Assembly (NCBI RefSeq): GCF_000934745.1
Contig: NZ_KN882170.1
Span: 62,001-126,000, forward strand
Length of the DNA stretch: 64,000 nt
Reading direction: 5' to 3'
From: Desulfonatronum thioautotrophicum
Lineage (GTDB): Bacteria > Desulfobacterota > Desulfovibrionia > Desulfovibrionales > Desulfonatronaceae
Under the pieces are notes generated by a model, which did no database searches, was not told the origin of the DNA, and worked only from the letters and a program-made list of their open reading frames with translations. The position numbers were made by a program, and so were the translations under genes. Position 1 is the stretch's first letter, and every line of letters begins with the position of its first letter. Positions 17,015 to 26,010 of the stretch are shown in pieces.

Positions 17015-17465
17015 AAAACGCTCTTCTCCTGTAAGGCGGACTTCTTGGCAATCACGGCGGTATGGTGGATCAACTCGTTCACGGCTGAAGACATGGTCCT
17101 GACCGGCAATACAACCAGGCAAAAGACCGTCTGCCAAGGAGAGCATCAGGGGTTAAGTCCTCTGCCCACGAACATTCCTTTGAACACTCGCATGATCAGC
17201 ATGATCACTCGTGGCCCCCTTACCCTGCTCAGGCCATCCCTGCAACCTGTAGGCTGCTTCTGCATCAGCGTATTTTGTTCTTGCAAAGTGTTTTCAATAC
17301 GGCCCAATACATTTTGAATTTTCCGGATGGTCGGCTTTGACCTGGACACCGGGATTGAGTAGCTTTTCCGAAAAATTCGCAGGCGAACAGCCACCCCTCG
17401 GTAGCGTGTTTCCACCCTGCGAAATTTTTCGCATCACCCCATCGACCTCAACGAAGGAGACCCCC
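17015..17465. promoter_or_regulatory. Divergent manC/ferritin intergenic region with related inverted motifs
   Basis: 451 bp without a credible gene. Upstream of ferritin are two related sites: CCGAAAAATTCGC (17368-17380), and the perfect inverted repeat GCGAAATTTTTCGC (17419-17432), whose complement shares the core. Their centres are about 52 bp apart, near five helical turns. A further TGATCA-GCA-TGATCA element is at 17193-17207. These could be operators for iron or oxidative-stress control of ferritin. They do not match the Fur consensus I know, so no regulator is named. Confidence 0.4.
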
Positions 17466-17984
17466 ATGCTTTCTTCTCGAATGGAACAGGCCTTGAACGA
17501 CCAGGTCAATGCAGAACTCTACTCCGCCTATCTTTACCTGGCCATGGCCGCCTATTTCAGCGAACAGAACCTGGAAGGATTCACCCACTGGATGAACATG
17601 CAATCCCAGGAAGAACTGACCCACGCCATGAAATTTTACGCCTTCATTAATGAGCGTGGCGGTCGGAACACCCTTAAAACCATCGAGGCCCCGCCCGCGA
17701 CCTGGGACTCTCCAACCGCGGTATTTCAGGCTGTGCTGGAACATGAACAAAAGGTGACCAGTCTGATCAATGGCCTGGTGGACATGGCTCTGGCCGAGAA
17801 GGATCACGCCACGAACATTTTTCTGCAGTGGTTCGTCACCGAGCAGGTAGAGGAAGAGGCCAGCGTGAACGCCGTACTCCAAAAACTCAAGCTTCTTGGC
17901 GGCGACAGCGGCGGCATGTTCATGATCGACCGGGAACTGGCCGCTCGAAATTCGGCCTGCCCCTGTGCCCAACCGACTCCCTGA
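17466..17984 (+). CDS. ftnA: Ferritin
   Basis: 172 residues, the usual bacterial non-haem ferritin length. The ferroxidase ligands match E. coli FtnA numbering: E17, E50 and H53, with further glutamates in the HEQK and EQVEEE stretches of the third and fourth helices. It stores iron as a ferric mineral in a cytoplasmic 24-mer. AAGGAG precedes the ATG at 17466. The tail ends in C-P-C-A, unusual but outside the fold. It is a single gene followed by a GC-rich stem-loop. Confidence 0.93.
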   Translation: MLSSRMEQALNDQVNAELYSAYLYLAMAAYFSEQNLEGFTHWMNMQSQEELTHAMKFYAFINERGGRNTLKTIEAPPATWDSPTAVFQAVLEHEQKVTSLINGLVDMALAEKDHATNIFLQWFVTEQVEEEASVNAVLQKLKLLGGDSGGMFMIDRELAARNSACPCAQPTP

Positions 17985-18021
17985 CTGTCTCTCTCTCCGC
18001 CATCCCCATCATCCATGCCTT

Positions 18022-18058
18022 CCGCACCGGGCTCCCTTTACTGGCAGCCCCGGTGCGG
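18022..18058 (+). terminator. GC-rich stem-loop after ferritin
   Basis: Arms CCGCACCGG (18022-18030) and CCGGTGCGG (18050-18058), extended by three more pairs past a one-base bulge. There is no T-run, so it may be a weak or Rho-assisted terminator separating ferritin from the oxidoreductase genes. Confidence 0.6.
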
Positions 18059-18166
18059 GAAGTTGCGGGATGAAGCGAACTCCTGACCCGGGTCGCGGCG
18101 TATGCGGCCCAGAATATCCCAAAACGGCCTACTCTCAACCACCACCCCCTCTATCTGGAGTCGTTC

Positions 18167-19906
18167 ATGCGCGCATCCCGCAACATCCTGATCGCCGGCG
18201 AGGCAGGACAGGGCCTGATCACGATAGGCATGCTCCTGGCCAAAGCTTTGGCGAGAACAGGCTATGAAATTTTCGTCACCCAGAGCTACCAATCCCGAAT
18301 CCGCGGCGGGCACAACACCCTGGCCATCCGCACCGGTGTCGGACCGCTCCGGTCCGCGATCCGGGAGGTGGACATGCTGATTGCCCTGAACCGGGAAAGC
18401 ATTGCCCTGCACCAGGACGAACTGACCGAAAACGCCCTGGTTCTGTTCGATGCCGAACATGTTAGTGATCTTCCCGAGGGTTCGGATCAACCACGCATCC
18501 TGCAGATCCCTTTTGCCGAACTGGCCCCAAAGAAAGTATTCCACAATATCGTCGCCATGGGCGTAGCGACCAAACTTCTTGGGCTGCCCGAGACCGTGAT
18601 TACGGATTTGGTCCGGGAAGCGTTTGCCGCCAAAAAGGCTGAGCTGGTGGAGCAAAACCTGGAAGTCCTCCGGTCCGCCATGGACTGGGCCAATGACCAG
18701 TCCGCTCCCGACTCAACATTACCCAGCGATCCCCCCGGGCCGACCGGCCGGATGGTCCTGGACGGCAACCAGGCCGTGGCTCTCGGCGCCCTTGCCGCCG
18801 GAATCCGTTTTTGCGCGTTCTACCCCATGACCCCGGCCACCGGCGTGGCCTTGAACCTGATCAGCGCGGCCGACCGCATGGGTCTGGTGGTGGAACAGGC
18901 CGAGGACGAGATAGCCGCGGTAAATATGGCATTGGGAGCATCCTTTGCCGGTGCCCCCAGCATCGTGCCCACTTCCGGCGGAGGCTTTGCGCTGATGACC
19001 GAGGGGATAAGTCTGGCCGGAATGACCGAAACCCCCATAGTCCTGATCCTGGGCCAGCGCCCCGGTCCAGCCACGGGGCTGCCCACCCGCACGGAACAAG
19101 GCGACCTGAACCTGGCCCTCTACGCGGGACACGGCGAATTTCCTCGGGCCATCCTGGCACCGGGAAACATTGAAGAGTGCTTTCAGTTGACCCATGCTGC
19201 CGTGGACCTGGCTGAACGCTTTCAAAGTCCGGTGATCGTCCTGACCGACCAGTTCCTGGCCGATACCATGCAAGCCGTTCCGACCTTTGACCTGAACCGA
19301 CTCACCGAGCCGGCCCGTGCCGGGCTGGTCTGCGACACTCCGGAAACATACAACCGATATGCCTTCACCGAAAGCGGCATCTCTCCTCGCCTGCTGCCCG
19401 GTACAGGCGAGCATCTGGTCGTGCTGGACAGTGACGAACATACCGAAGACGGCCACATTACCGAGGACCTGACGGTTCGGGTCAAGATGGTCGACAAACG
19501 CCTTGCCAAAGGCCGAAAACTTCGCGAAGCCGTCCTGGCACCAACCTATATCGGCGATGAATTGAGCGATTTGTTGCTGATCTGCTGGGGATCGTGCCTT
19601 GGGCCGGCCGAGGAAGCCGTCGAACTGCTCCGCAAGGAGGGAAAAAATGCCGGATTGCTTCACTTCCGCCAGGTTTGGCCGCTGCGTTCGGACCAATTCA
19701 TGGAACGGCTGGAGAACGCCAAGGAAACCATCTGTGTCGAGGGCAACGCAGGGGCTCAATTCGCCGGCTTGTTGCGCAAAGAAGTCGGTTTCAGCGTCTC
19801 GCGTTCCATCCTGCGCTACGACGGTTCTCCCTTCAGCGCTCAGGACATTTTACGGGAAATATTGGACGGCGCCGAGCAGGAGCCGTCCAGGACCACAAGG
19901 AGGTGA
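18167..19906 (+). CDS. korA: 2-oxoacid:ferredoxin oxidoreductase, fused gamma-alpha subunit
   Basis: 579 residues. Residues 1-190 are the gamma domain (GEAGQGLITIGMLLAKAL; RIRGGHNT). From about 203 comes the alpha domain, with FYPMTPATGV and the pyrimidine-binding alpha region through residue 400, then a C-terminal domain. This fusion is typical of two-gene 2-oxoglutarate:ferredoxin oxidoreductases (KorAB). It oxidatively decarboxylates a 2-oxoacid to an acyl-CoA and reduces ferredoxin in the cytoplasm. The beta subunit follows after 5 bp. No separate ferredoxin delta subunit is present. The exact 2-oxoacid cannot be read; 2-oxoglutarate is the best guess. Confidence 0.88.
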   Translation: MRASRNILIAGEAGQGLITIGMLLAKALARTGYEIFVTQSYQSRIRGGHNTLAIRTGVGPLRSAIREVDMLIALNRESIALHQDELTENALVLFDAEHVSDLPEGSDQPRILQIPFAELAPKKVFHNIVAMGVATKLLGLPETVITDLVREAFAAKKAELVEQNLEVLRSAMDWANDQSAPDSTLPSDPPGPTGRMVLDGNQAVALGALAAGIRFCAFYPMTPATGVALNLISAADRMGLVVEQAEDEIAAVNMALGASFAGAPSIVPTSGGGFALMTEGISLAGMTETPIVLILGQRPGPATGLPTRTEQGDLNLALYAGHGEFPRAILAPGNIEECFQLTHAAVDLAERFQSPVIVLTDQFLADTMQAVPTFDLNRLTEPARAGLVCDTPETYNRYAFTESGISPRLLPGTGEHLVVLDSDEHTEDGHITEDLTVRVKMVDKRLAKGRKLREAVLAPTYIGDELSDLLLICWGSCLGPAEEAVELLRKEGKNAGLLHFRQVWPLRSDQFMERLENAKETICVEGNAGAQFAGLLRKEVGFSVSRSILRYDGSPFSAQDILREILDGAEQEPSRTTRR

Positions 19907-19911
19907 GGATC

Positions 19912-20766
19912 ATGGCTACTATTGAGGACTTTGGAGAATTTGAAACGGCCTGGTGCCCGGGATGCGGGAATTTTTCCATCCTGAAGGCGCTCAAAAAGGC
20001 GTTGGCCGACAGTGGCCTGCAGCCGCATCAGGTACTGATGGTTTCCGGCATCGGGCAGGCGGCCAAGGGGCCGCATTACCTGCGCTGCAACGTGTTCAAC
20101 GGTCTGCACGGAAGAGCGCTGCCCGCGGCAACCGGCGCAAAACTGGCCAATCCAAAGCTCCATGTCTTTGTGCAAAGCGGGGATGGCTGTTCCTACGGCG
20201 AGGGGGGAAACCACTTTCTGGCCGCGTTGCGCCGTAACCCGGACATCACCATGATGGTCCACGATAACCAAGTCTACGGTCTGACCAAGGGACAGGCCAG
20301 CCCCACCACCATGCACGGTCAGTCCACAAAGGCCCAGCCACATGGGGCACCTTCGCAGGCGTTCAATCCGGTGGCCGTGGCCGTGACCATGCAGGCGGGG
20401 TTCGTGGCCCGCGGATTCGCCGGGAAGCCGGATCATTTGGCCGATTTGATTCGCCAGGCCCACGCCTTCAAGGGGTTTGCCCTGGTGGACATCCTGCAGC
20501 CCTGCGTGTCCTTCAACAAAGTGAACACCTATGCGTGGTACAAAGAGCGCGTCGAAGCCATTTCAGACGACCACGATCCCGGCAACTGGGAACAGGCCAT
20601 GGGCTTGGCCCGCCGCTTCGGGGATCGCATTCCCATCGGAGTCATCTATCGCAACCCCGACCGCCCCACCTTTGAGTCCCATTTTCCGATCCTCCAGGAG
20701 GGACCGCTGCTGGCCCGCACCCCTGACAAATCCGACCTGGAAGCGATCATGGCCGGCTACAGATAG
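19912..20766 (+). CDS. korB: 2-oxoacid:ferredoxin oxidoreductase, beta subunit
   Basis: 284 residues. The N-terminal W-C-P-G-C-G motif contributes cluster cysteines. The TPP/Mg site G-D-G ... N is present (SGDGCSYGEGGN, then VHDNQVYGLTKGQ). A further conserved Cys lies in LQPCVSFN. It binds thiamine diphosphate and a 4Fe-4S cluster and forms the active site with the preceding gene. AAGGAGGTGAGG lies just before the ATG, an ideal ribosome site. The length fits KorB rather than pyruvate oxidoreductase. Confidence 0.9.
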   Translation: MATIEDFGEFETAWCPGCGNFSILKALKKALADSGLQPHQVLMVSGIGQAAKGPHYLRCNVFNGLHGRALPAATGAKLANPKLHVFVQSGDGCSYGEGGNHFLAALRRNPDITMMVHDNQVYGLTKGQASPTTMHGQSTKAQPHGAPSQAFNPVAVAVTMQAGFVARGFAGKPDHLADLIRQAHAFKGFALVDILQPCVSFNKVNTYAWYKERVEAISDDHDPGNWEQAMGLARRFGDRIPIGVIYRNPDRPTFESHFPILQEGPLLARTPDKSDLEAIMAGYR

Positions 20767-20883
20767 CGTGTGGCCCATCCGCATGCCGATTTGATAGCCG
20801 CGAAGATTTACAATCCCTACCCCAGGTTTACCGGCATTTCATGGTGCCATTGATTGAATGGACTTCCAAACCGGGGTGACTCT

Positions 20884-21663
20884 TCAAATTTTAGCCATAA
20901 TATGGTCGTAAACACGGGAAATACGCGTAAGCACCGAGGGCTGAATCGTGCCGTCGTGCGGGTCCGGCAGGTCATCAAGGCTTGGGAGAACCCGCGGAGA
21001 GCCGGATGGCAGCGCCTCCCTGCCATTCGGCAGATCGGGGCGTAGCGACCGACGATCGAGAGGCAGAAAGTAGTCCAATGAGGCGAGCATCTGCCCGTCC
21101 GAACTGCGCAGAATCATCGCCGTGACGTAGACCCGGCCGTAAACCACGGTATAGGTTCCCGTGAGCACGGCAAAGGCATTGGTGTCCGCATTGATCTGCT
21201 CCAGTTCCCGGGACAGGGCGAACTCACCCTGTCCCTTGCGCACCAACAGAGACTGGGCGCGCAAGCGCACGTCCACCAGGTGCAGACCATGCTGGGTGAA
21301 CCGGGAACCGATCTGTTGCGGGATGATCCGTCCCAACGGACTGGTCTGATCCAGGTTGTCCAGCATCACAAAAGAGGACATCAACAGGGGCAGCTCGCAG
21401 GGCTCCATCCCGCACAAGGCCTCGTACAACGTGTCCGCCACGGTATAGTTGACCATGATCAATTCACTGGTCGGCTGGTGGATGAAAGGCGGTCCCTGGG
21501 ACCGCGAACATCCGCCCAAACAAGCCTGCACCACGGCCAAAACCATGGCCGCCAGAACAACCCAGGGCACCTGGCCCCGCCTGGACACCGTTTCCCCAAA
21601 GCCGGACCACCTGCCGAACACGCCGCTCTCCGGCCGCATTCTCCACAATATTTTCCTGACCAT
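20884..21663 (-). CDS. FlgO-family lipoprotein
   Basis: 259 residues. ATG at 21663 follows GGAGAGGAG; earlier in-frame starts lack a signal. The N-terminus is long and basic before a hydrophobic stretch ending in the lipobox L-G-G-C (about residue 39), predicting an outer-membrane or periplasmic lipoprotein. The domain that follows, with SSFVMLDNLDQTSPLGRIIP, LVDVRL and LTGTYTVVYGRVYV, matches the FlgO-type domain and parallels the protein at 22675. FlgO supports the flagellar outer-membrane ring in Vibrio, but no flagellar gene is near. It is divergent from the gene at 21917 across 253 bp, suggesting shared control. Confidence 0.75.
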   Translation of the reverse strand: MVRKILWRMRPESGVFGRWSGFGETVSRRGQVPWVVLAAMVLAVVQACLGGCSRSQGPPFIHQPTSELIMVNYTVADTLYEALCGMEPCELPLLMSSFVMLDNLDQTSPLGRIIPQQIGSRFTQHGLHLVDVRLRAQSLLVRKGQGEFALSRELEQINADTNAFAVLTGTYTVVYGRVYVTAMILRSSDGQMLASLDYFLPLDRRSLRPDLPNGREALPSGSPRVLPSLDDLPDPHDGTIQPSVLTRISRVYDHIMAKI

Positions 21664-21916
21664 GACGGCTCCTCTCCATACCAGAACAAAATCCATTCCG
21701 ACGTTCTCTAAAGAAAATCCCTCACCCGCCGATAAAGAAAGCATCCGGAATACCCCATGAACGATCCGGCAGCATTCCGATCTGACCCCGGAAAAGTGTT
21801 CTGGGAATGCAAAAATTGCCGATACGCCGCCTCCATCTTGGAAATAGCAAATATCGCTCCATAACTGTGTGTCCAACGCTGCGACACGCTGAAGATTCTC
21901 AAAGGAACACCCCTGT

Positions 21917-22663
21917 ATGCGGACATCGTCGCTCGGAATCCTCCTCGGCATTGCCCTCCTGTCCAGTTCGCTGTCCAGTTCAGGGTGCGCCCCGTACCAT
22001 CCCGCGGAAAGGATGTTTACGCCCTTGCCTGTCTTGGCTCAGGTCCCGGTTCCCACGGCCTTCCCGCTGAACACCCAACCCAAAATGCAGGCCGTCCACC
22101 ACTGGGAAGTCTTGGCCGAAGACGTGGCCCACCAGATTCATGACGTTCTGGAACGCCGCGTTCTGGAGCGGCAGTTTCCTGTCCATGTCGCCCCATCGGG
22201 CACGACCCCGTTTGCCAAATCCTTCCATGCCTTGCTGATCACCAAGCTGGTGGACCGGAACATTGCGGTGACCAGGAGTATATCCGATGTCCTGGTCCTG
22301 AGTTTTGACATCGAAATGGTCCGTCACGGCCAACGTTTTCTCCGCACCGGCAAAGGTGTTTACAAGGCCCTGACTCCAGACGTTTTCGTCCACCGGGCAT
22401 CCTTGATCACTCCAAGCGGTGGAGGGGCACTGATCAACCAGGCCATGCTGGAAGCCGCCGAGGTCAACGTGGAGTCCGGCATCTATACCCATGCCCTCCC
22501 CAGGATGGAGGTGCTGATCACCACATCCCTGGCCTTCGAGGAACGCTTCCTGATGCGGGACTCTTCCATCTATTACATCAACGACACCGAGTGGTGGCAC
22601 TACAAGCAGCACACCCTGCCCAGCCAACCGGGTACGGTAACCATCCGGCTCGTGGACCGGTAG
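21917..22663 (+). CDS. Putative lipoprotein of the FlgO-type envelope cluster
   Basis: 248 residues. A signal peptide ends in the lipobox S-S-G-C (about residue 24). The mature protein has no family I can name with certainty. Its central part (FAKSFHALLITKLVDRNIAV followed by VLVLSFDIE) has the helix-strand order of FlgO/CsgG/TolB-N-like envelope domains, so a distant relationship to its neighbours is plausible. It ends 11 bp before the next gene, so the two are probably co-transcribed. Function unknown. Confidence 0.7.
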   Translation: MRTSSLGILLGIALLSSSLSSSGCAPYHPAERMFTPLPVLAQVPVPTAFPLNTQPKMQAVHHWEVLAEDVAHQIHDVLERRVLERQFPVHVAPSGTTPFAKSFHALLITKLVDRNIAVTRSISDVLVLSFDIEMVRHGQRFLRTGKGVYKALTPDVFVHRASLITPSGGGALINQAMLEAAEVNVESGIYTHALPRMEVLITTSLAFEERFLMRDSSIYYINDTEWWHYKQHTLPSQPGTVTIRLVDR

Positions 22664-22674
22664 AGGGACGCCCC

Positions 22675-23526
22675 ATGACCAGATACTTCTTTGCGGGTCT
22701 GATGCTCGCCACGCTCTTCGCCCTGGCTCAGCCCACCGCGGCCATGCAACCGCTCACGAGCTTCGGATCGACAACCACCGAGCGGGGGTTTCATGGCCTG
22801 GCCTACGCCTTGGCCGACGGCTTGGAACACAATTTGGTGCATTACCTGGATCGCACCCGACCGATTCTCTTCACCAGCTTTGTGGACCTGGACGATCTGA
22901 ACACTTCCAGCACCTTCGGACGACTACTGGGTGAACAGGTCGCCGCGCGCATGTCCCAGCACGGTTTTCGGGTCGTTGAACTCAAACTGCGCCAGGACTC
23001 GATGGTCTTCAGCCAGGAAGCTGGTGAAATGGTCCTGTCCCGAGACCTGCGCGATGTACGCAACCACCAGGACACCCAGGCCGTACTGGTTGGAACCTAC
23101 GTGGTTACTCAAGATGCCGTGATCGTTTCGGCCAAGCTGCTGAGCACCCTGGACGGCACCATTTTGGCAACCCGGAATGCAACCCTGCGCAAAACCCGAC
23201 AGATTCAGGAACTGATTGCCAAGAACCGCACGACGTTTCGACCAGCCGGCCGCCAGTCGGCCCACTCCGCATCCGAACAGGAAGCTGTTCGCGAGGGCCC
23301 TCTGGCCCGAGGGACCATCCTCTTGGACCCCGGCAATGCCCTGGCGGCTCGCCTGATTCAGGCCCGACTGGCGGAATTGAACTACTATAACGACCGGATC
23401 GACGGCATTTGGGGCAGGAATTCCAGGGCGGCGCTGAACCGCTTCAAATCCAATCGTCAGCTGGCTTCACCCACCGCATGGGATCTCACGGCGCAACGGG
23501 AGCTGTTCAAGGGAACAGGCCAGTAA
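22675..23526 (+). CDS. FlgO-family protein with C-terminal peptidoglycan-binding domain
   Basis: 283 residues. A cleavable signal peptide of about 23 residues ends A-A-M and lacks a lipobox Cys. Residues 35-180 are a FlgO-type domain (TSFVDLDDLNTSSTFGRLL, RVVELKL, VLVGTYVVTQDAVIVSAKLL), clearly related to the protein at 20884. Residues 225-283 resemble a PG_binding_1 domain (RLIQARLAELNYYNDRIDGI followed by WGRNSRAALNRFK). The order suggests a periplasmic protein tethering an outer-membrane FlgO-like assembly to the cell wall (inference). Confidence 0.78.
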   Translation: MTRYFFAGLMLATLFALAQPTAAMQPLTSFGSTTTERGFHGLAYALADGLEHNLVHYLDRTRPILFTSFVDLDDLNTSSTFGRLLGEQVAARMSQHGFRVVELKLRQDSMVFSQEAGEMVLSRDLRDVRNHQDTQAVLVGTYVVTQDAVIVSAKLLSTLDGTILATRNATLRKTRQIQELIAKNRTTFRPAGRQSAHSASEQEAVREGPLARGTILLDPGNALAARLIQARLAELNYYNDRIDGIWGRNSRAALNRFKSNRQLASPTAWDLTAQRELFKGTGQ

Positions 23527-23566
23527 CGGACGGAATCCAGTCTGGACAACCTCACGGAGCAACCTG

Positions 23567-23830
23567 ATGAAATCCCTGAAAATCATCCTTCTTTTGGCCG
23601 GCATAGCCTTGACCATGTCTTCCTGTTGCCCTCTGCGCACCACCTGCACCCCGGTGGTGGTCATGCATGGAGTACCCGCTGCCGTGCCGGTGCTCCCCAC
23701 CTATGGTGTTCAACATTGCCGGCCCGGCTACCACAACGTCTGCGCGCCATACCATCTGCCCTATGTGACCAAACCCAGAGCCGTTCCCCCACTCGCGGCC
23801 CCCTCGACCTCCTGCTGCTTTCCCTGGTGA
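23567..23830 (+). CDS. Small cysteine-rich lipoprotein
   Basis: 87 residues. A signal peptide leads to the lipobox M-S-S-C (C20), followed at once by a second Cys and then C27, C51, C59 and a C-terminal S-C-C. The mature part is Pro/Val/His-rich with no known domain. GGAGCAACCTG precedes the ATG. It closes the three-gene plus-strand unit and is followed by a perfect palindrome. Disulphide-stabilised or metal-binding small outer-membrane lipoprotein is the likeliest class; function unknown. Confidence 0.65.
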   Translation: MKSLKIILLLAGIALTMSSCCPLRTTCTPVVVMHGVPAAVPVLPTYGVQHCRPGYHNVCAPYHLPYVTKPRAVPPLAAPSTSCCFPW

Positions 23831-23831
23831 C

Positions 23832-23861
23832 GTTTCGCCCTGTTCATGAACAGGGCGAAAC
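23832..23861. terminator. Perfect 30-bp palindrome, probable terminator
   Basis: Each half is GTTTCGCCCTGTTCA followed by its exact complement. It starts two bases after the stop of the small lipoprotein gene. As RNA it forms a strong hairpin with A/T ends on both strands, so it probably terminates the FlgO-type operon. Confidence 0.75.
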
Positions 23862-23976
23862 ACCTTCCTGGTCATCCGAACCGCTTTGCCAAGGAATACA
23901 TCCAGAAATCCGCCCAGGAATTCGGACAGGACGCCTTGATGAGCACCACTTGACGAAACGGCACTGGTCCGGCACC

Positions 23977-24042
23977 TGATCCTCAGCTGAGGATCATGAA
24001 CATTGTCGTCCTCGCCTTCGTATCATCATGCCATAATGATGA
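23977..24042. promoter_or_regulatory. Clustered palindromes upstream of the GspE-like ATPase gene
   Basis: A perfect 20-bp palindrome (half-site TGATCCTCAG, 23977-23996) and an inverted repeat TCATCAT-n6-ATGATGA (24023-24042) lie in the 281 bp before the ATPase start. No T-run follows either, so operators are more likely than terminators. Nothing else is recognisable in the 312-bp gap 23831-24142 apart from the terminator at its start. Confidence 0.4.
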
Positions 24043-24142
24043 CTGTTGATGACTAATGCGAGGGAGCATCCGCTGTAACGCTCTTCCTGGAATGCGTCCG
24101 GATAGGGACGTCTTCCCACCACATCCCGGAAAGGCCCATCAT

Positions 24143-26005
24143 ATGCCTGAACACATCGAATCAATTGGGGAAATCTCCAAGATTCTCCTCCAGGAAAACT
24201 GCATCTCGGAGAAACAACTGGGGTACGCCAAGCGCGTCCAGGCGAAACTGGGTCATCACCGCCTACTGGTGGATGTCCTGAAAGACCTGGAGTTCGTCAC
24301 CGAAGAAGAGATCACCGCCGCGATTCGCAAAAACCGCTTGCAAATGCGCCTTGGAGGAATGCTTCTCGAGCTGGGCATCATTTCCCAAAGTGACCTGGAC
24401 ACGGCGCTGCACATCCAAAGTACCCAGGAGCAGACCCGAAAAATCGGGGATATTCTTGTCGAACAGGGCTTTTTGGACGAAAAAAAGCTCACCGAAGTGC
24501 TCGCGCTGCACATGGGCATTCCCGTGGTCGAGGCCCGCTTCAAGCAGATCGACCCGGAGCTGATGCAACGGGTCCCTCCGGCCCTGATGGATCAGGGGAC
24601 CTTCCTCCCTCTCTCCCAGGATGACGACCACCTTGTGGTCGCGTTCACCGATCCGCAGGATCCCATTGCCCTGGATCAGATACAGCAAATTTTCCGCCGA
24701 AAAATCAAACCGGTCATCGCCACGAAATCCGACATCCAGGAGACCATTACTCGCTACCGCAAAAGCAGTTCGCGAAGCACGCCGATTGACGAGGCTTCCG
24801 TGGTCAGCATTGTCGAGAACATCATTTTGAAAGCCATCGAGGACAAGGCCAGCGACATCCATATCGAGCCGTTACCGGATCGCCTTCGAGTCCGATTCCG
24901 CCGGGACGGGGTCATGGAGCAGTACAAGGAATTCCCCATTGAGATCACGGCGTCGCTGATCAGTCGGATCAAGATTCTCTGCCAAGCCGATATCGCGGAA
25001 AAGCGTCGGCACCAGGGTGGTCGCATTTTGTTCGAGCACCCCGGGGGCGAGCTTGACCTTCGGGTTTCTTTTTACGTCACCATCCATGGCGAAACCGTGG
25101 TCATGCGTCTGCTGAGCCGCCAGGGAAAAATGATGGACATCCGCGATATTGGGATGCCCAAAAGGATGTTGAAGCGTTTTCTCCAGGAGGTGTTGCATCA
25201 GCCCAGCGGCGTTTTTCTGGTCACCGGGCCCACCGGGTCAGGCAAAACCTCCACGGTTTACAGTTGCCTGCAGTATTTGAACACGCCCCAAGTCAGCATC
25301 ATCACCGCCGAGGACCCGGTAGAATTCGTCATCCCTGGGATCACTCAATGCTCCATTGATCCCAAGCTTCAAGTTACCTTTGAGGAAACCTTACGCCACA
25401 TTGTCCGCCAAGACCCTGATATCATTCTTATCGGTGAAATCCGGGACGCCTTTTCCGCGGATATTGCCGTACAGGCCGCCCTGACAGGTCACAAAGTCCT
25501 GACGACCTTCCACACGGAGGACAGTGTTGGCGGCCTGATCCGGCTACTCAACATGGATATTGAATCCTTCCTGATAGCCTCAACGGTCACCGGCATTGTT
25601 GCCCAACGTCTGCTTCGCCGGGTCTGCCCCGCATGTGCCGAGCCCTACAAGCTGAAGCCTGCCGAGTTGCAACTCCTGGGCTATGATTTCAATGAAACCC
25701 TCGGCCAGTCCTTTCGCCACGGCAAAGGTTGCGGCGCCTGCCGAAATACCGGATACAGCGGCCGCGTAGCTGTGTTCGAATCACTGATTATCAATGAAGA
25801 CATCCGCCACGCCTTGCTGGAACGACGCACAAGCCACGACGTCCGAAACATCAGCATCAAGACCAGCGGATTGGTAACTCTGCTGGAGGAAGGCCTTGTC
25901 AAGGCCGCGCGAGGCATTACCAGCATTGAGGAAGTTTTTCGCTGTCTGCCGATGGTTCTCAAGCCCCGCCCACTGGGAATGCTGCAAACAATCCTGGGAG
26001 ACTGA
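24143..26005 (+). CDS. GspE/PilB-type secretion ATPase with MshEN-like N-terminus
   Basis: 620 residues. The N-terminal half contains stretches of the form R-L-G-x2-L-x3-G and I-G-D-I-L-V-E-Q-G, each followed by helices. This is the pattern of MshEN/GspE-N domains, some of which bind cyclic di-GMP. The ATPase half has Walker A GPTGSGKTS (near residue 360), an Asp box, Walker B ILIGEIRD and His box motifs, and a C4 zinc site (CPAC near 495, CGAC near 530). It would power a type IV pilus or type II secretion machine. No pilin, inner-membrane or secretin gene is adjacent, so it is an orphan here. ATG at 24143 has GGAAAGG upstream. Confidence 0.88.
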   Translation: MPEHIESIGEISKILLQENCISEKQLGYAKRVQAKLGHHRLLVDVLKDLEFVTEEEITAAIRKNRLQMRLGGMLLELGIISQSDLDTALHIQSTQEQTRKIGDILVEQGFLDEKKLTEVLALHMGIPVVEARFKQIDPELMQRVPPALMDQGTFLPLSQDDDHLVVAFTDPQDPIALDQIQQIFRRKIKPVIATKSDIQETITRYRKSSSRSTPIDEASVVSIVENIILKAIEDKASDIHIEPLPDRLRVRFRRDGVMEQYKEFPIEITASLISRIKILCQADIAEKRRHQGGRILFEHPGGELDLRVSFYVTIHGETVVMRLLSRQGKMMDIRDIGMPKRMLKRFLQEVLHQPSGVFLVTGPTGSGKTSTVYSCLQYLNTPQVSIITAEDPVEFVIPGITQCSIDPKLQVTFEETLRHIVRQDPDIILIGEIRDAFSADIAVQAALTGHKVLTTFHTEDSVGGLIRLLNMDIESFLIASTVTGIVAQRLLRRVCPACAEPYKLKPAELQLLGYDFNETLGQSFRHGKGCGACRNTGYSGRVAVFESLIINEDIRHALLERRTSHDVRNISIKTSGLVTLLEEGLVKAARGITSIEEVFRCLPMVLKPRPLGMLQTILGD

Positions 26006-26010
26006 CGTCT

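Noticed and set aside
21664-21916. Sigma-54 promoter (TGG ... TTGC) in the FlgO divergent region
   Set aside because: The GG to GC distance is two bases too long for a -24/-12 element.
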